64,000 nucleotides of DNA from JBNNGK01 sp050268245. Its GTDB lineage: Bacteria; Pseudomonadota; Gammaproteobacteria; Enterobacterales; Enterobacteriaceae. A program made the translations under genes and the position numbers. The DNA is taken from assembly GCF_050268245.1 (NCBI RefSeq), contig NZ_JBNNGK010000003.1, forward strand, positions 310,001-374,000, written 5' to 3'. The notes beneath the pieces are model-generated. The model was not told where the DNA came from. It saw only the letters and a program-made list of their open reading frames with translations, and searched no databases. Positions 39,501 to 43,393 of this stretch are shown here, piece after piece (position 1 is the first letter of the stretch; each line of letters opens with the position of its first letter).

Positions 39501-41405
39501 CAAAATATCAGCATCATCGGCATGGCGGGGATCTTCCCGCAGGCCAAGGATATCGCTGCATTTTGGGATAACCTGCGCGCTGGCCGAGCGGCGCATTCCA
39601 CGCTGAGTGACAAGCGCAGACGCCTGATGGCCCTGGATGAAGAAGAGGTCGGCAGCAGCAGAATCGGTGCCTATCTGGAGGGGGTCGAGTATTTCGATCG
39701 CAAACTGTTCAAGGTTTCTCACAAGGACGCACAAAAACTGGATCCCCAGATCCGAAAATTGCTTGAAGTCATTTGGCAATCCATCACGGACGCCGGCTAT
39801 ACCCTGAGCCAGTTCCGTGAGAAACGGACCGGGCTTTTTGTCGCGACCCGCGGGCATTCAGGCTATCAGGATATTCAGGCAAAAGTGGATCCGCAGCAGG
39901 CGGCTCAATGGCGTTTCCAGGCGGAGCAGATCTCCGCTTACGCCAACCGCATTTCAAACATTCTGAACCTGTCAGGGCTCAGCGAGATTGTGGAAACCGG
40001 ATGCGCCAGCTTTTTGGTTGCGATCAGGCACGCCATGAGCGCCATCAGAGAGGGGCGTTGCCAGCAGGCGATTGTCGCCACCGCGGAACTGGGTCTTTCG
40101 CCCTTCGCGCAGAACCGCACCGACGATCAGGCGCTGTACAGCTCTCATCCGGTAACGAAAAGCTTCGCCAGTGATTCTGACGGTTATGTGAAAAGCGAAG
40201 TGGTCGGCGCCATTATCCTGAAAGCGGAGGGCGATGCCTTGGCGCAGGGCGATGCCATTTACGTCAATGTCAAAGGCGTCGGCGTCAGCCACGGCGGCAA
40301 AGCCCCGTTGAAATGGTACAGCCCCAATATTGAGGGGCAAAAAGCGGCCATCGTCGCCGCCTTCGCGGAGACCAGGCTCGATCCGGCGACCATCTCCTAT
40401 ATCGAGCCCGAGGCCAACGGCTCCCAGTTGGGCGACGCGGCGGAGCTGATCGCCATCCAGGCGGTCTATGGCCCCCATTTGCAGGCCAAGCAGACGCCTT
40501 CAACCCAGGCGGCGCCTATCGCCATTGGTTCACTCAAACCCTTGACCGGGCACGCCGAAACGGCATCGACGTTCCCTGTCCTGGTGAAAATGGTGCTGTC
40601 CATGCACCACCGCCAACTGGCGAAAATTGCGGGGCTCGGCGCGCTGAACGAAGGGATCACTCTGACCGATGGTTTTAAATTGCTCGATGAAGATCGTCCC
40701 TGGCAGAAACGAGGGCCTCACCCACGACGCGGCGCCATCCATTCCATGAGCATTGGCGGCGTGAACGCCCATTTGCTGCTTGAAGACTATGAAACGGAAC
40801 ACCACGCCGAGTGGTCCCCGACCGAGCGGCCGTTCATTTTCCTGTTTTCTGAGGCGGATGAGGCCGGATTGGACCTGCTGGTGAGCGATTACCTGCGCTT
40901 TCTGCCGCGTGCGTTGGCAAACCTCTCTGCGCGCGACGCGGCACAGGAGCCTACGCCAGAAAAGCTGCGGGCGCACGAGTCGCTCTATTTGGAACGGCTC
41001 GAATATACCCTGCAACAGGGCAGAGAGCATCGAGACGTGAGACTGGCGGTCAGCGCCGACAGCATTGCGCAACTGCAAGAGAAGTTGCAGCGCTGGCTGT
41101 CGCATACGGGCCATCAGGATGGCATTTACGACAGTCGCGAGACGTCATCCATAAAAGAGAAGGCGTTGTCTTCCTTGAGCGACGGCGTGCGACAAGCCTT
41201 GTTGAAATGGCTGGCGGGGGATGCCGTGGAGTGGGCCAAACTGCGGCAGGACGAAGGGTGGCGAGACGGACTGCGCAAGCTTCATTTGCCCGTCAACCCA
41301 CTGCGGAAGCTGTTCTGCTGGCATGAGGGGTTCCACGATAGCGACGTCGCTGACGGACATCATGCAGTGCCGACAAACGCGGAACAGCGTTCTGTCGTGG
41401 AGTAA
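21564..41405 (+). CDS. oocN: OocN-like giant trans-AT PKS, six KS units
   Basis: About 6,613 residues; ATG at 21564 inside the oocM end, with GGGAGAAG just upstream; an in-frame TTG at 21531 is unlikely. Units: (1) KS0 at 37-460, C203 kept but HGTGT changed to QGMGL (Q339), then ACP near 540; (2) KS from 608, KR at 1434-1625 (GGLGGLG, YAVAN), ACP near 1747; (3) KS from 1834, DH at 2440-2723, pyran-synthase-like domain at 2750-2996 (H2758 kept, Asp replaced by N2914, shortened HxxxGxxxxP region), KR at 3187-3360, ACP near 3491 (GFNSI); (4) KS from 3600, active-looking DH at 4231-4505, KR at 4700-4875, tandem ACPs near 5008 and 5130; (5) KS from 5222, ACP near 5903; (6) KS0 from 5980 with C6147 but the catalytic His replaced (EPEANGS, E6283) and no ACP in cis. 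OocO supplies that ACP. No AT domains. The KRs of units 3 and 4 carry xRD motifs suggesting B-type (D-hydroxy) reduction. Confidence 0.86.
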   Translation: MSKQAAQLSFIAQWINNHKTASSDSASTLLAANGNIEPLAITGLAGYFPQCMSIAELWRHLDADDTLITTLPAQREAWYRQGEAEGETPWSVLAGGFIPDIASFDAAKFGILPIEAEEMDPRQRLLLMSTYHTLEDAGLVPASLSKTQTGVFIGCESNEYAALMARHGYRPEFGLTQADSMIANRISYQFDLAGPSELINATCAGFAVALHRATLALRAGIIDRAIVGAANIMLVPDVTNRLNDASQLTHRGQVLSFGENGDGFIRSEGVGTLLLERLADVEKAGRRVYAVVKHTRVNFNGQGGVSMASPNTDAHCELIKDCYREAAIDPRSVSYIEAQGMGLPVADIAEWTAFNRALSQLCDEQGLAFEPGYCRVSSLKPLLGHMHSASSLGALFKVIRSLQTDKIHKIPGFEQPNDYCDTQDTPCVFAKETQAWPAGEHPRIAAIHSYGSGGNNAHILIEEYRGAHPAGAEFPAASPHYAFAREYCWFQPSARPAQTERIPDARRLTEAEADVRATIARLLGMKGADDEACRQAFTDLGLDSVSVAAFVSRLMAAYPVKVRRSDLFSYTTPAALARVVAERMQSGAAAKAPRQTAVAPRSAQSGNGDIAIIGIDIKVAGAENAAEFWQMLREGRSSIGPVPQWRRQREDLQMKTSRGGFMAHIDRFDPLFFKISPREAHHMDPHHRLLLQSAWRAIEDAGYDPHAWCGQQHGIFVGMEESDYPLTEHSAITSVHTGTAPARIGYFLDTKGPLLAIGTACSSSLVALHYACQSILNGESELALAGGCNLICQPERLLHGLSRMGDMLSPDGACYAFDHRANGMVVGEGGATVVLKRHEDALRDGDDVYAIIKGSAINYDGKTNGLTAPSGVRQSELYAQVYRQSGVSPDRIDYVVSHGTGTLLGDPVECNALIDAFQREGVQKKQYCALTSPKTNIGHTQAASGIVNVITAALALKQREIPPSLNYTQPNADIDFADSPFYVNTELKRWDRERRFAAVSSFGHTGTNAHLVLQNAEAPVKRLEEQSGRHEPYLMVLSAKSEAQLKQMAANLLAADEPHSMRDLAYTLQVGRTSMPHRLALFSDGWHSLQEALGQYLASGAEISASLDVYYADVSGTDRSAAAQALLRDEGGTHGLQTGQTPPLARLQLAAWLRGETVDWAALYRDAAPRRMHLPTYPFAEERYWFASMDELNALAPRRAAEAEQSDAVWIARERWREQPLPDAVNLCAGHCNRRVICVLPAAVQTTLGAGIMQIAGEGSPALFLHAAQTEADACSRFFAQLKMTAQTADEPESVNALLCVVEPETAMDQLVPLFQGVLSSGLEVGRILIVSAFTDALERCYAEALVAFGTSLRRVLPEANVSFVGFDTAPGAERWQGVAASLPAVWAELQSEPGQNVLYLQGKRHVLAYEPVQMASGAHAVNNDENVKAESCLKVGGCYLITGGLGGLGRIFARYLCENFMAKVILIGRSPLEPGKQAELRAIEQHGGQITYLQADVSVLSQMESLFADCRRQGIRIDGILHAAGAQTQQTLAEKDLTGVHQVLAPKVLGVQAIDNAWQSVFGAEHALDFIVYFSSSAAIFGDFGAGDYAVANRFQMAYANSRHHGVRSARKTVAIGWPVWADGGMTQGSAEREQATSFYLKTSGQRALRSEEGVRVFEQLLAGEEGAALVMAGRPDALQRLLAGGQRQQRAKNRPADTSVYPPEMKGLTVEQCVLWELQQTVSDILSIERHRLQHDVNLADFGFDSISLAEFAAALSRRWKIAVSPALFFGHATLSRLSQYFMATHGALMHSCYGCSPGERVSADPSVHELPPSARNPGMHTPASTPSAQEEPIAVIGMSGRFPGARDVEEMWRYLAEGKSSVSQVSEAYLRGRDESCREHRSASARQLWCGVMPGVAEFDPLFFEISPREAQNMDPGQRQLLQETWKALEHAGYGEHSLRQHSIGTFVGVEEGAYGRFTASEQVEITANHNGILASRLAYFLDLHGPVLAINTACSSGLVAAHLACASLRNRECDTALAAGVSLQLSTEGFDIMARSGMLSEDGTCYTFDQRANGMVPGEAVVVLVLKRLSQAEADGDRIHGLIRASGINYDGKTNGITAPNGVAQADLLKSVYQRAGISPAQIEYIVTHGTGTRLGDPVEINALNEAFKAHTDKQAFCALTSTKTNFGHTFAASGLLSAVSLIEALQRQIIPASLNCQQENDYITWAESPFYVNKTARAWPRVADKRRMGAVSAFGMSGTNAHLLIEEYAQAPAAPEQQRSHYLLCLSAKTEEALYLKAGDLMSHLQRSETESQSLAAISYTLLRGRSHFRYRLAIVVADREGAIVSLQQAEHGQRPNLFRGNGIPLGFIGQPAIQKHVDALLHQSQRSAGQEYQENLCALADYYCQGYVLKGDELLPDVSRCVVLPAYPFARERCWAEGGASSPARSAAAHGALHPMLQENASTLGELRFRAEFSGEEFFLKDHRVYGQKVLPGVCYLEMARAAYASAASQSGATPQPLRFSMKQVLWLQPAIAAQQTMTLYVGLCEQNEGLVDYRVYSESEGQQRRIHSQGVIVPHLNDAIPARRSLDVEQLKSQMTDPGYLPAQCYQRFRSMGLEYGESFQCIEQLLTGDRQVLAKIALPKAATLQGLGLHPSLIDAALQTSLGLHGSEPRPDAAYVPFALEQLEVFGNIDTRLWVWLRLVTTDNAADPQVQKMDVDLCDERGHICVSLRGFSTRMLSVTHPSEQDEPAVETAVSSQRKTLSGTEYFLQDHGGLLPGMLSLAWMSELAAAHLQPEDPPSVIGLKQVVWRQPVAVGVHGADIDLHLSRDQQGYRCTVSSQGAMHAQARVMTVSTSEQVLQPLPLEEIAQRCRQRREQSACAEFFAAAIGPRLLGITRYDQGHQEALIALETPGDVDGETVALHPTLMNGAVLAAIMLSTGGERQSDRPLMPFGLDELRVHRPLPGSVLAYIRQHPSESGSTQQIVSCDIWFTDRHGHILVEMKGLKMIAAPAASLVFARPLWTRQHIAVLPHAERATDAPPCFILAQGHDAWQTALQTAWPACRVMRLSSDADQTPAQLTLCLQQLFAQIKESALACTEQAQRQVLFILAAEPVNASWLSAAAGLLKTARQEQPGLNGKVIRYPNTADAAMQLPTQLRAEMQATEGAVEIRYDAAGGRSVREWHPTALTDAADVPPMAAGSVIWITGGLGGIGYQLVRELGGRYQARFVLSGRSALQGLNEQRLAALRQQGAQVAYYQGDVTDPEQVRRLVGQILHDEGQLNGIIHSAGVTRDAFIVNKTASEVLEVLGPKVAGTLALDEATRDCDLDFMVLFSSLSSAFGNTGQADYACANGFMDGFAFKRNQQVADGLRRGKTLSLNWPLWRDGGMGISDQAAEQLRRQSGLVPMPTAVGIEALLLGLHSLEPQLAVMYGEAGQIERRLSETRDPLPAGSSSCEEAPRQRAGENSSVLVARVHTMLVSMVAQLQKLDENKVELDMELSKYGFNSIDFTEFAGRLNKTYGLTLMPTVFFEHSTLRAMGHHLADTYPDAVAQIVGAVEMAAAKEPAPIITATRLATRGDGEKTFGWRTAAYASAPQQEAPATASAATDGPQEPEAIAVIGMSGRFPQSRNLDEFWRKLEANQDLISTVPADRWNWREYYGNPHETPGKTNVTCGGFMQDVDCFDPLFFGISPREAQSLDPQFRIFLETVWATIEDAGYRASDLSGSNTGVFVGVSTSEYKDAWLKYSHDKFGIGDPPWLSHFALANRVSYILNLHGPSEPVDTACSSSLVAIHRAIEAMRAGSCDMALVGGANIIVNPGITITAGEAGILSEDGRCKTFDISADGYGRGEGVGAILLKPLRQAIADGDRIHGLIRGSAENHGGKATSPTAPNPVAQQALLTQAYRRSGIDPARVGYIETHGTGTRLGDPIEINGLKKAFAALYQERGQSMPSDAGCGLGSVKTNIGHLEAAAGISGVLKVLLMFRHQKMPGNVHLQTANPYLDLADSPFYLVRETQPWPAMQDAGGRPLPRIAGVSSFGIGGANAHIVLEEYVAEPAGSVIASSTRPAAIVLSAKKTARLEVVVQGLATYLDSAAFAEQQPSLADIAYTLQVGREGMDERLAFVADSVPALQDTLSRYLADAKSAPGIYCGNAKAGNGALLAAADEDLQAWCRQGEYDKLLAAWVQGAVVDWKALYSAATPPRKIGLPTYPFARDRFWLKEKATAAGENGEATAPVIPSQPYRLHPLVHRNTSDLTALSFTSWFDGSEFFLSDHVVMGKRLLPGVAYLEMARAAVEQTVGHERRLQLTQIVWIRPYIAAGENGLSPMTVKLLPQSPTVIRFEICSQMADGQTQTHCQGKAIVADSFATSETLLDLSVALTEHQEGTLEKAECYRAFHQLGIEYGAGHQGIERLHIASGRVLAQLALPAPLNDTLGEYVLHPSLMDSALQATLGLSQDHRLGLPFELESLEILHHCTSRMWARIAYEHGAEPALRAKVQKLTVELYDDAGRLCVHFRGFSARALEPATPPGNGTLLLVPTWSRKQVRSDVVAPQAYTHRQTLFCGEPSVAKAMGLTDDLIFPALDREEHIALDFQQQALALFGRVKSLLDGRPRQPMLLQVAVAGALPAPFSAALCGVLKTARLENGQFIGQLIELEATARADEINDRLRESSLVPEDIHIRYGREGRQVLSWREVRSLTGSSAVPSASGAARMPWKERGVYLITGGAGGLGLIFATEIARQTRGARLILTGRTPMNDRIQAAVSQLNALGAQVDYCRLDVCDRSGVEALTASTIAKYGVINGVLHCAGVLRDSYILKKSPEDFLAVLAPKVRGTVNLDLALARHPLDFFILFSSTAAALGNPGQADYVTANGFMDAYAHYRQRQVAAKARMGRSLTINWPLWKEGGMVVDDASETLMYQNTGMIAMSADVGLQAFYQALEREENQVLVIAGDIEKLRLTLAKGNEQHRGEPAAGCGQNAAAQIDKTGLEEAVQQLLIREVSVLLEVAATEIDLDLELTELGLDSILTTGFANTLNQRYQLDLLPTLFFEYPTIAALSGYLTATYQTAFAARFTAFSQPETGEQHLVERAAPAPRIAEEASAQAVDIPALHEAVQSLLMQEISALLHVDAADIDNDIELSELGFDSILTTSFANKLNRQYTLELLPTVFFEYPTVAGLTHYLAERYRARFSRLFAAQVMAQAPQSDEAPAHDASAERAPQPKPSASPAVHDRHDAQEAIAIVGMSGSFPMAPDLDAYWENLLQGKDCISEVPPERWNWRDSLQAVHSAENRDSIRWGGFIQDMAEFDPLFFGISPREAELMDPQQRLLMTHAWKVIEEAGYSAASLAGSTLGIYVGTGNTGYAGLIVDAKLPAEGFTATGIVPSVGPNRMSYFLNVHGPSEPIETACSSSLIAIHRGVSALRHEGCDMVIVGGINTLVTPDTFVSFCKAGMLAADGRCKTFSSQADGYVRGEGAGMLLLKRLSAAEADGDHIYGVIRGSAQNHGGRASSLTAPNPKAQAALLASAYRDAGIDPRTVGYIEAHGTGTKLGDPIEINSLKAAFHDMQALYPGEKYPEAECGVGSVKTNIGHLEMAAGIAGVIKVLLQLKHQTLVKSLHCEELNPYIDFTNTPFYVVQENRPWRALRNAQGDALPRRAGVSSFGFGGANAHIVIEEYRGNRSVLPAPQSRYVIPLSARDDVRLRDVAQNLRRYLDAKRENPELTLMNLAYTLQVGRDAMTARLGWIVQSLDELRAKLDDFLQGNEEPGEIYRGQRSSHNALVAQFSADEELREAIAKWVARGKYARLLSLWCQGLELDWSGLYQGLQPLRLSLPTYPFDRHAFWLPAAQGQERAVPHVLAHDAHRQSEKTGGIPSPSLADGPPQKAEVRFDLEVYLTALIGRQLKVAEAAIGPDTALEELGMDSVVSIALLNDIRETFPQVSRSLFMEYHTVGEIQLYLRSHFSERLAMLSNPGPLSEAEPEPKQEESKIRTEEVRAQNISIIGMAGIFPQAKDIAAFWDNLRAGRAAHSTLSDKRRRLMALDEEEVGSSRIGAYLEGVEYFDRKLFKVSHKDAQKLDPQIRKLLEVIWQSITDAGYTLSQFREKRTGLFVATRGHSGYQDIQAKVDPQQAAQWRFQAEQISAYANRISNILNLSGLSEIVETGCASFLVAIRHAMSAIREGRCQQAIVATAELGLSPFAQNRTDDQALYSSHPVTKSFASDSDGYVKSEVVGAIILKAEGDALAQGDAIYVNVKGVGVSHGGKAPLKWYSPNIEGQKAAIVAAFAETRLDPATISYIEPEANGSQLGDAAELIAIQAVYGPHLQAKQTPSTQAAPIAIGSLKPLTGHAETASTFPVLVKMVLSMHHRQLAKIAGLGALNEGITLTDGFKLLDEDRPWQKRGPHPRRGAIHSMSIGGVNAHLLLEDYETEHHAEWSPTERPFIFLFSEADEAGLDLLVSDYLRFLPRALANLSARDAAQEPTPEKLRAHESLYLERLEYTLQQGREHRDVRLAVSADSIAQLQEKLQRWLSHTGHQDGIYDSRETSSIKEKALSSLSDGVRQALLKWLAGDAVEWAKLRQDEGWRDGLRKLHLPVNPLRKLFCWHEGFHDSDVADGHHAVPTNAEQRSVVE
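36484..37080 (+). repeat. Tandem ACP-coding repeat inside oocN
   Basis: Two ACP segments, about 36484-36720 and 36844-37080, encode closely similar carriers (ELGLDSILTT and ELGFDSILTT, then LLPT-FFEYPT in both). They are separated by an Ala/Pro/Glu-rich linker. Internal duplication is the simplest origin. Paired ACPs in trans-AT PKSs often act in parallel. Neither has the Trp at +6 seen in the beta-branch ACPs of OocJ and OocL. Confidence 0.7.
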
Positions 41406-41450
41406 GGGTGCAATTGTACCGTTGTTTTTTTATTCAAATAGGGGTGTGCA

Positions 41451-41720
41451 ATGAATGAATTAGACGAAGCCTTGTCGGGCTACCTTGTTACGCAGGCTGC
41501 GAAAGTACTGAAGTGCAGCCCGGACATTATCGAGTGGGAAAGTGATATTGATGAATATGGGTTTGAGTCGATGGAGGTCAACCAATATTGCGTCGATCTG
41601 AATAAATTTTTCTCTATCAAACTGACGCCGGTTGTATTCCTGGAAGTCAATTCATTGCAAGGGTTGAGTGAGTATCTGAAAAAACATCACTTCAATCGTC
41701 TTGAAATGACCTTTTTATGA
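41451..41720 (+). CDS. oocO: OocO-like free-standing acyl carrier protein
   Basis: 89 residues; ATG preceded by AGGGGTG. A single ACP helix bundle with the phosphopantetheine site in EYGFESMEV: the usual Asp before the Ser is Glu, which still allows modification in known carriers. The gene begins 45 bases after oocN, whose last domain is a KS0 without an ACP, and is followed by the halogenase-like oocP. The simple reading is that OocO is the missing ACP of a split, non-elongating module that presents the chain for chlorination. A free-standing ACP was reported to be needed for oocydin production. It lacks the Trp of beta-branch acceptor ACPs, so I do not favour the HMG-cassette donor role, though I cannot exclude it. 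Confidence 0.85.
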   Translation: MNELDEALSGYLVTQAAKVLKCSPDIIEWESDIDEYGFESMEVNQYCVDLNKFFSIKLTPVVFLEVNSLQGLSEYLKKHHFNRLEMTFL

Positions 41721-41744
41721 ACATGAGTCTCGGAGGAAACTGTT

Positions 41745-42914
41745 ATGGAAAAGTATGACATTCAAAGTGAAACGCAACGCAAAGCCTTCGACCTGATGCC
41801 ACACTTCTTTCTCGATCAGGAGGAACAGGCGAATTTCCACTTTATGATGCATATGCGGTTGCTGTTGAACGCGCCTGAGTTTATGGCTACCTTCGAACGC
41901 GACCTGTTTGAGAAGAAATTGGCCGACCTCCAGGCGAAATGTCCGGATCTGGCCAACATGGATTGTGCCGATACGTTCATTAAAATGAAGTCCTACGATT
42001 TCTCAAATATGGATCGGAATACATTCCAGTGCATGATCAATGACGCAAGTAATCCGCCGATTATTGCCAAGGGTTTTCTCAACGACACGAAAGCCGTTCA
42101 ACAATGGTCCCATGAATACCTGATTGAGCACTACAAAGACACTGAGATTATCGCGGTGGGTTATGATGAAAAAGAAACCAGCCTAAAAAAACTCAAGCTG
42201 GAAAAAATACTGCGTTCTCAATTGGACAAGGATTCAAAGGTCAGTTACTACATCAACAACTCTGCGGAAATATTTAACGACTATCCGGATTTAATCGATG
42301 AAGTGGGGGCTGAGAAAATACTTGATCTGTTTCATGGTCATTCTGCAAATAGTTTCAGTCAGTTATTTGTCGGCAATCTTCGCACCTGGGGAACTAACTG
42401 GCATCAGGGGAATGATATTTCCTGCGCTCTGATGATAAGCGGGGTAAAACGGTGGTACTTCGTCGATCCGCGGCTAGGGTATATCTTGCGTCCCTTCTTT
42501 GATGGCGCCAATGGCATGTCAGCCAAGATGGATGCTCGCCTGGATATGAGCTTCCATAAAATCCATAGCCCGCTTTATGCGTACGCGCCCAAATTTTATG
42601 TCGACCTGGAGCCCGGCGATGTCATCTTCTTCACGAAATACTGGCCGCATGCGGTTATCAACACGACACCGCTGCAGATCATGGCCAATATGCGAATGAC
42701 GGAAGTGAATCTGGATACCATGACCAAAGGCAAAGATGTCCCGACGCTGATGCCGGTATACGATAACATTCTGAACTCCGATCCATCCTTCATCAAATTC
42801 AAGTTTGATATCTTTAATAATTTGGGGGAAAAATCCAAAACCATCGGCGATGAGAACTATTTCTCTGCCTATACTTCGACCAGCGATGTTCTGACCAATG
42901 GGGATAAACAATGA
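41745..42914 (+). CDS. oocP: OocP-like JmjC/cupin Fe(II)/2-oxoglutarate halogenase candidate
   Basis: 389 residues; strong ribosome site GGAGG at 41734-41738. The C-terminal half has a JmjC/FIH-type double-stranded beta-helix: GNLRTWGTNWHQGND, then GVKRWYFVDP, then PGDVIFFTKYWPHAV. The first metal motif, which in hydroxylases is HxD/E, reads H220-Q-G222; the distal ligand is H302. Loss of the carboxylate leaves a site where chloride can bind iron, as in SyrB2 (HxA) and BesD-type (HxG) halogenases. This is direct sequence support for halogenation rather than hydroxylation. The N-terminal ~180 residues are alpha-helical in character and not recognised. Between oocO and oocQ (ATGA overlap) it forms a compact cassette after a KS0. 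Studies of the Serratia oocydin PKS describe gamma-chlorination by a dedicated module. Exact substrate of this copy is inference. Confidence 0.8.
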   Translation: MEKYDIQSETQRKAFDLMPHFFLDQEEQANFHFMMHMRLLLNAPEFMATFERDLFEKKLADLQAKCPDLANMDCADTFIKMKSYDFSNMDRNTFQCMINDASNPPIIAKGFLNDTKAVQQWSHEYLIEHYKDTEIIAVGYDEKETSLKKLKLEKILRSQLDKDSKVSYYINNSAEIFNDYPDLIDEVGAEKILDLFHGHSANSFSQLFVGNLRTWGTNWHQGNDISCALMISGVKRWYFVDPRLGYILRPFFDGANGMSAKMDARLDMSFHKIHSPLYAYAPKFYVDLEPGDVIFFTKYWPHAVINTTPLQIMANMRMTEVNLDTMTKGKDVPTLMPVYDNILNSDPSFIKFKFDIFNNLGEKSKTIGDENYFSAYTSTSDVLTNGDKQ

Positions 42915-43270
42915 GCGAGTACCTGATAAATTCCGGCGAGTTCAACATGATTGTTTGTCCGGCAGACAAAGCCTATTACATCCTTAATGAAGATCGGGCT
43001 TCGACGCAGACGCTTCAGGAGTTTCTGGACGGTGATAACGTGCAGTACCACCGGCTTAAGCCCCTGTGGTTTAAATATCGCGCCGATGAATCCTGGCAGG
43101 ATCTCGATAAAAAAGAATACCGACTGGGTAAAGAACTTTCCGAGGCGGAGCTGATCGACCGTTTTGTCTTGAAGGCATTTAACTTTGGCAGTTTGGTCGC
43201 CGTTCGTGACAGCCAAACGGGCGCCGTCAAGATATTTAAACGGGACAAGTTAAAAATGTCCGTCCGTTAG
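42911..43270 (+). CDS. oocQ: OocQ-like small protein of unknown fold
   Basis: 119 residues, start overlapping the oocP stop by ATGA, so the two are probably made together. No catalytic motif, signal peptide, membrane segment or Cys-rich metal site is visible. The sequence is polar and charged with conserved-looking aromatic positions (YYILNED, PLWFKYRADESW, FNFGSLVAV) and a basic C terminus. I do not recognise a family. Tight coupling with OocP suggests an accessory subunit, chaperone or docking partner of the halogenase. Hypothetical proteins at this place were reported as necessary for oocydin production, which fits but does not define the role. Confidence 0.7.
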   Translation: MSEYLINSGEFNMIVCPADKAYYILNEDRASTQTLQEFLDGDNVQYHRLKPLWFKYRADESWQDLDKKEYRLGKELSEAELIDRFVLKAFNFGSLVAVRDSQTGAVKIFKRDKLKMSVR

Positions 43271-43383
43271 TAACCGATTCGCCTGAATAAAATTGATGCA
43301 CGCCTTCTTTTGATTTCGCCCGGTTGTACTAGACTCATGGGGGGCGTGCGGCAGCGCTGTTAACTGCGCCAGGGAAAGTGATT

Positions 43384-43388
43384 GGAGA
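43384..43388 (+). promoter_or_regulatory. Shine-Dalgarno site pointing to a GTG start of oocR
   Basis: GGAGA is followed after five bases by GTG at 43394. The alternative in-frame TTG at 43382 overlaps this site and has no better one upstream. The 123-base gap before it (43271-43393) is the longest within the gene set. It has a weak GCAG/CTGC hairpin but no clear terminator or promoter. Confidence 0.55.
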
Positions 43389-43393
43389 AACAA

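Noticed and set aside
43271..43393. Possible terminator or promoter between oocQ and oocR
   Set aside because: Only a four-base-pair stem and no T run; promoter-like hexamers have wrong spacing. Not enough to call either.
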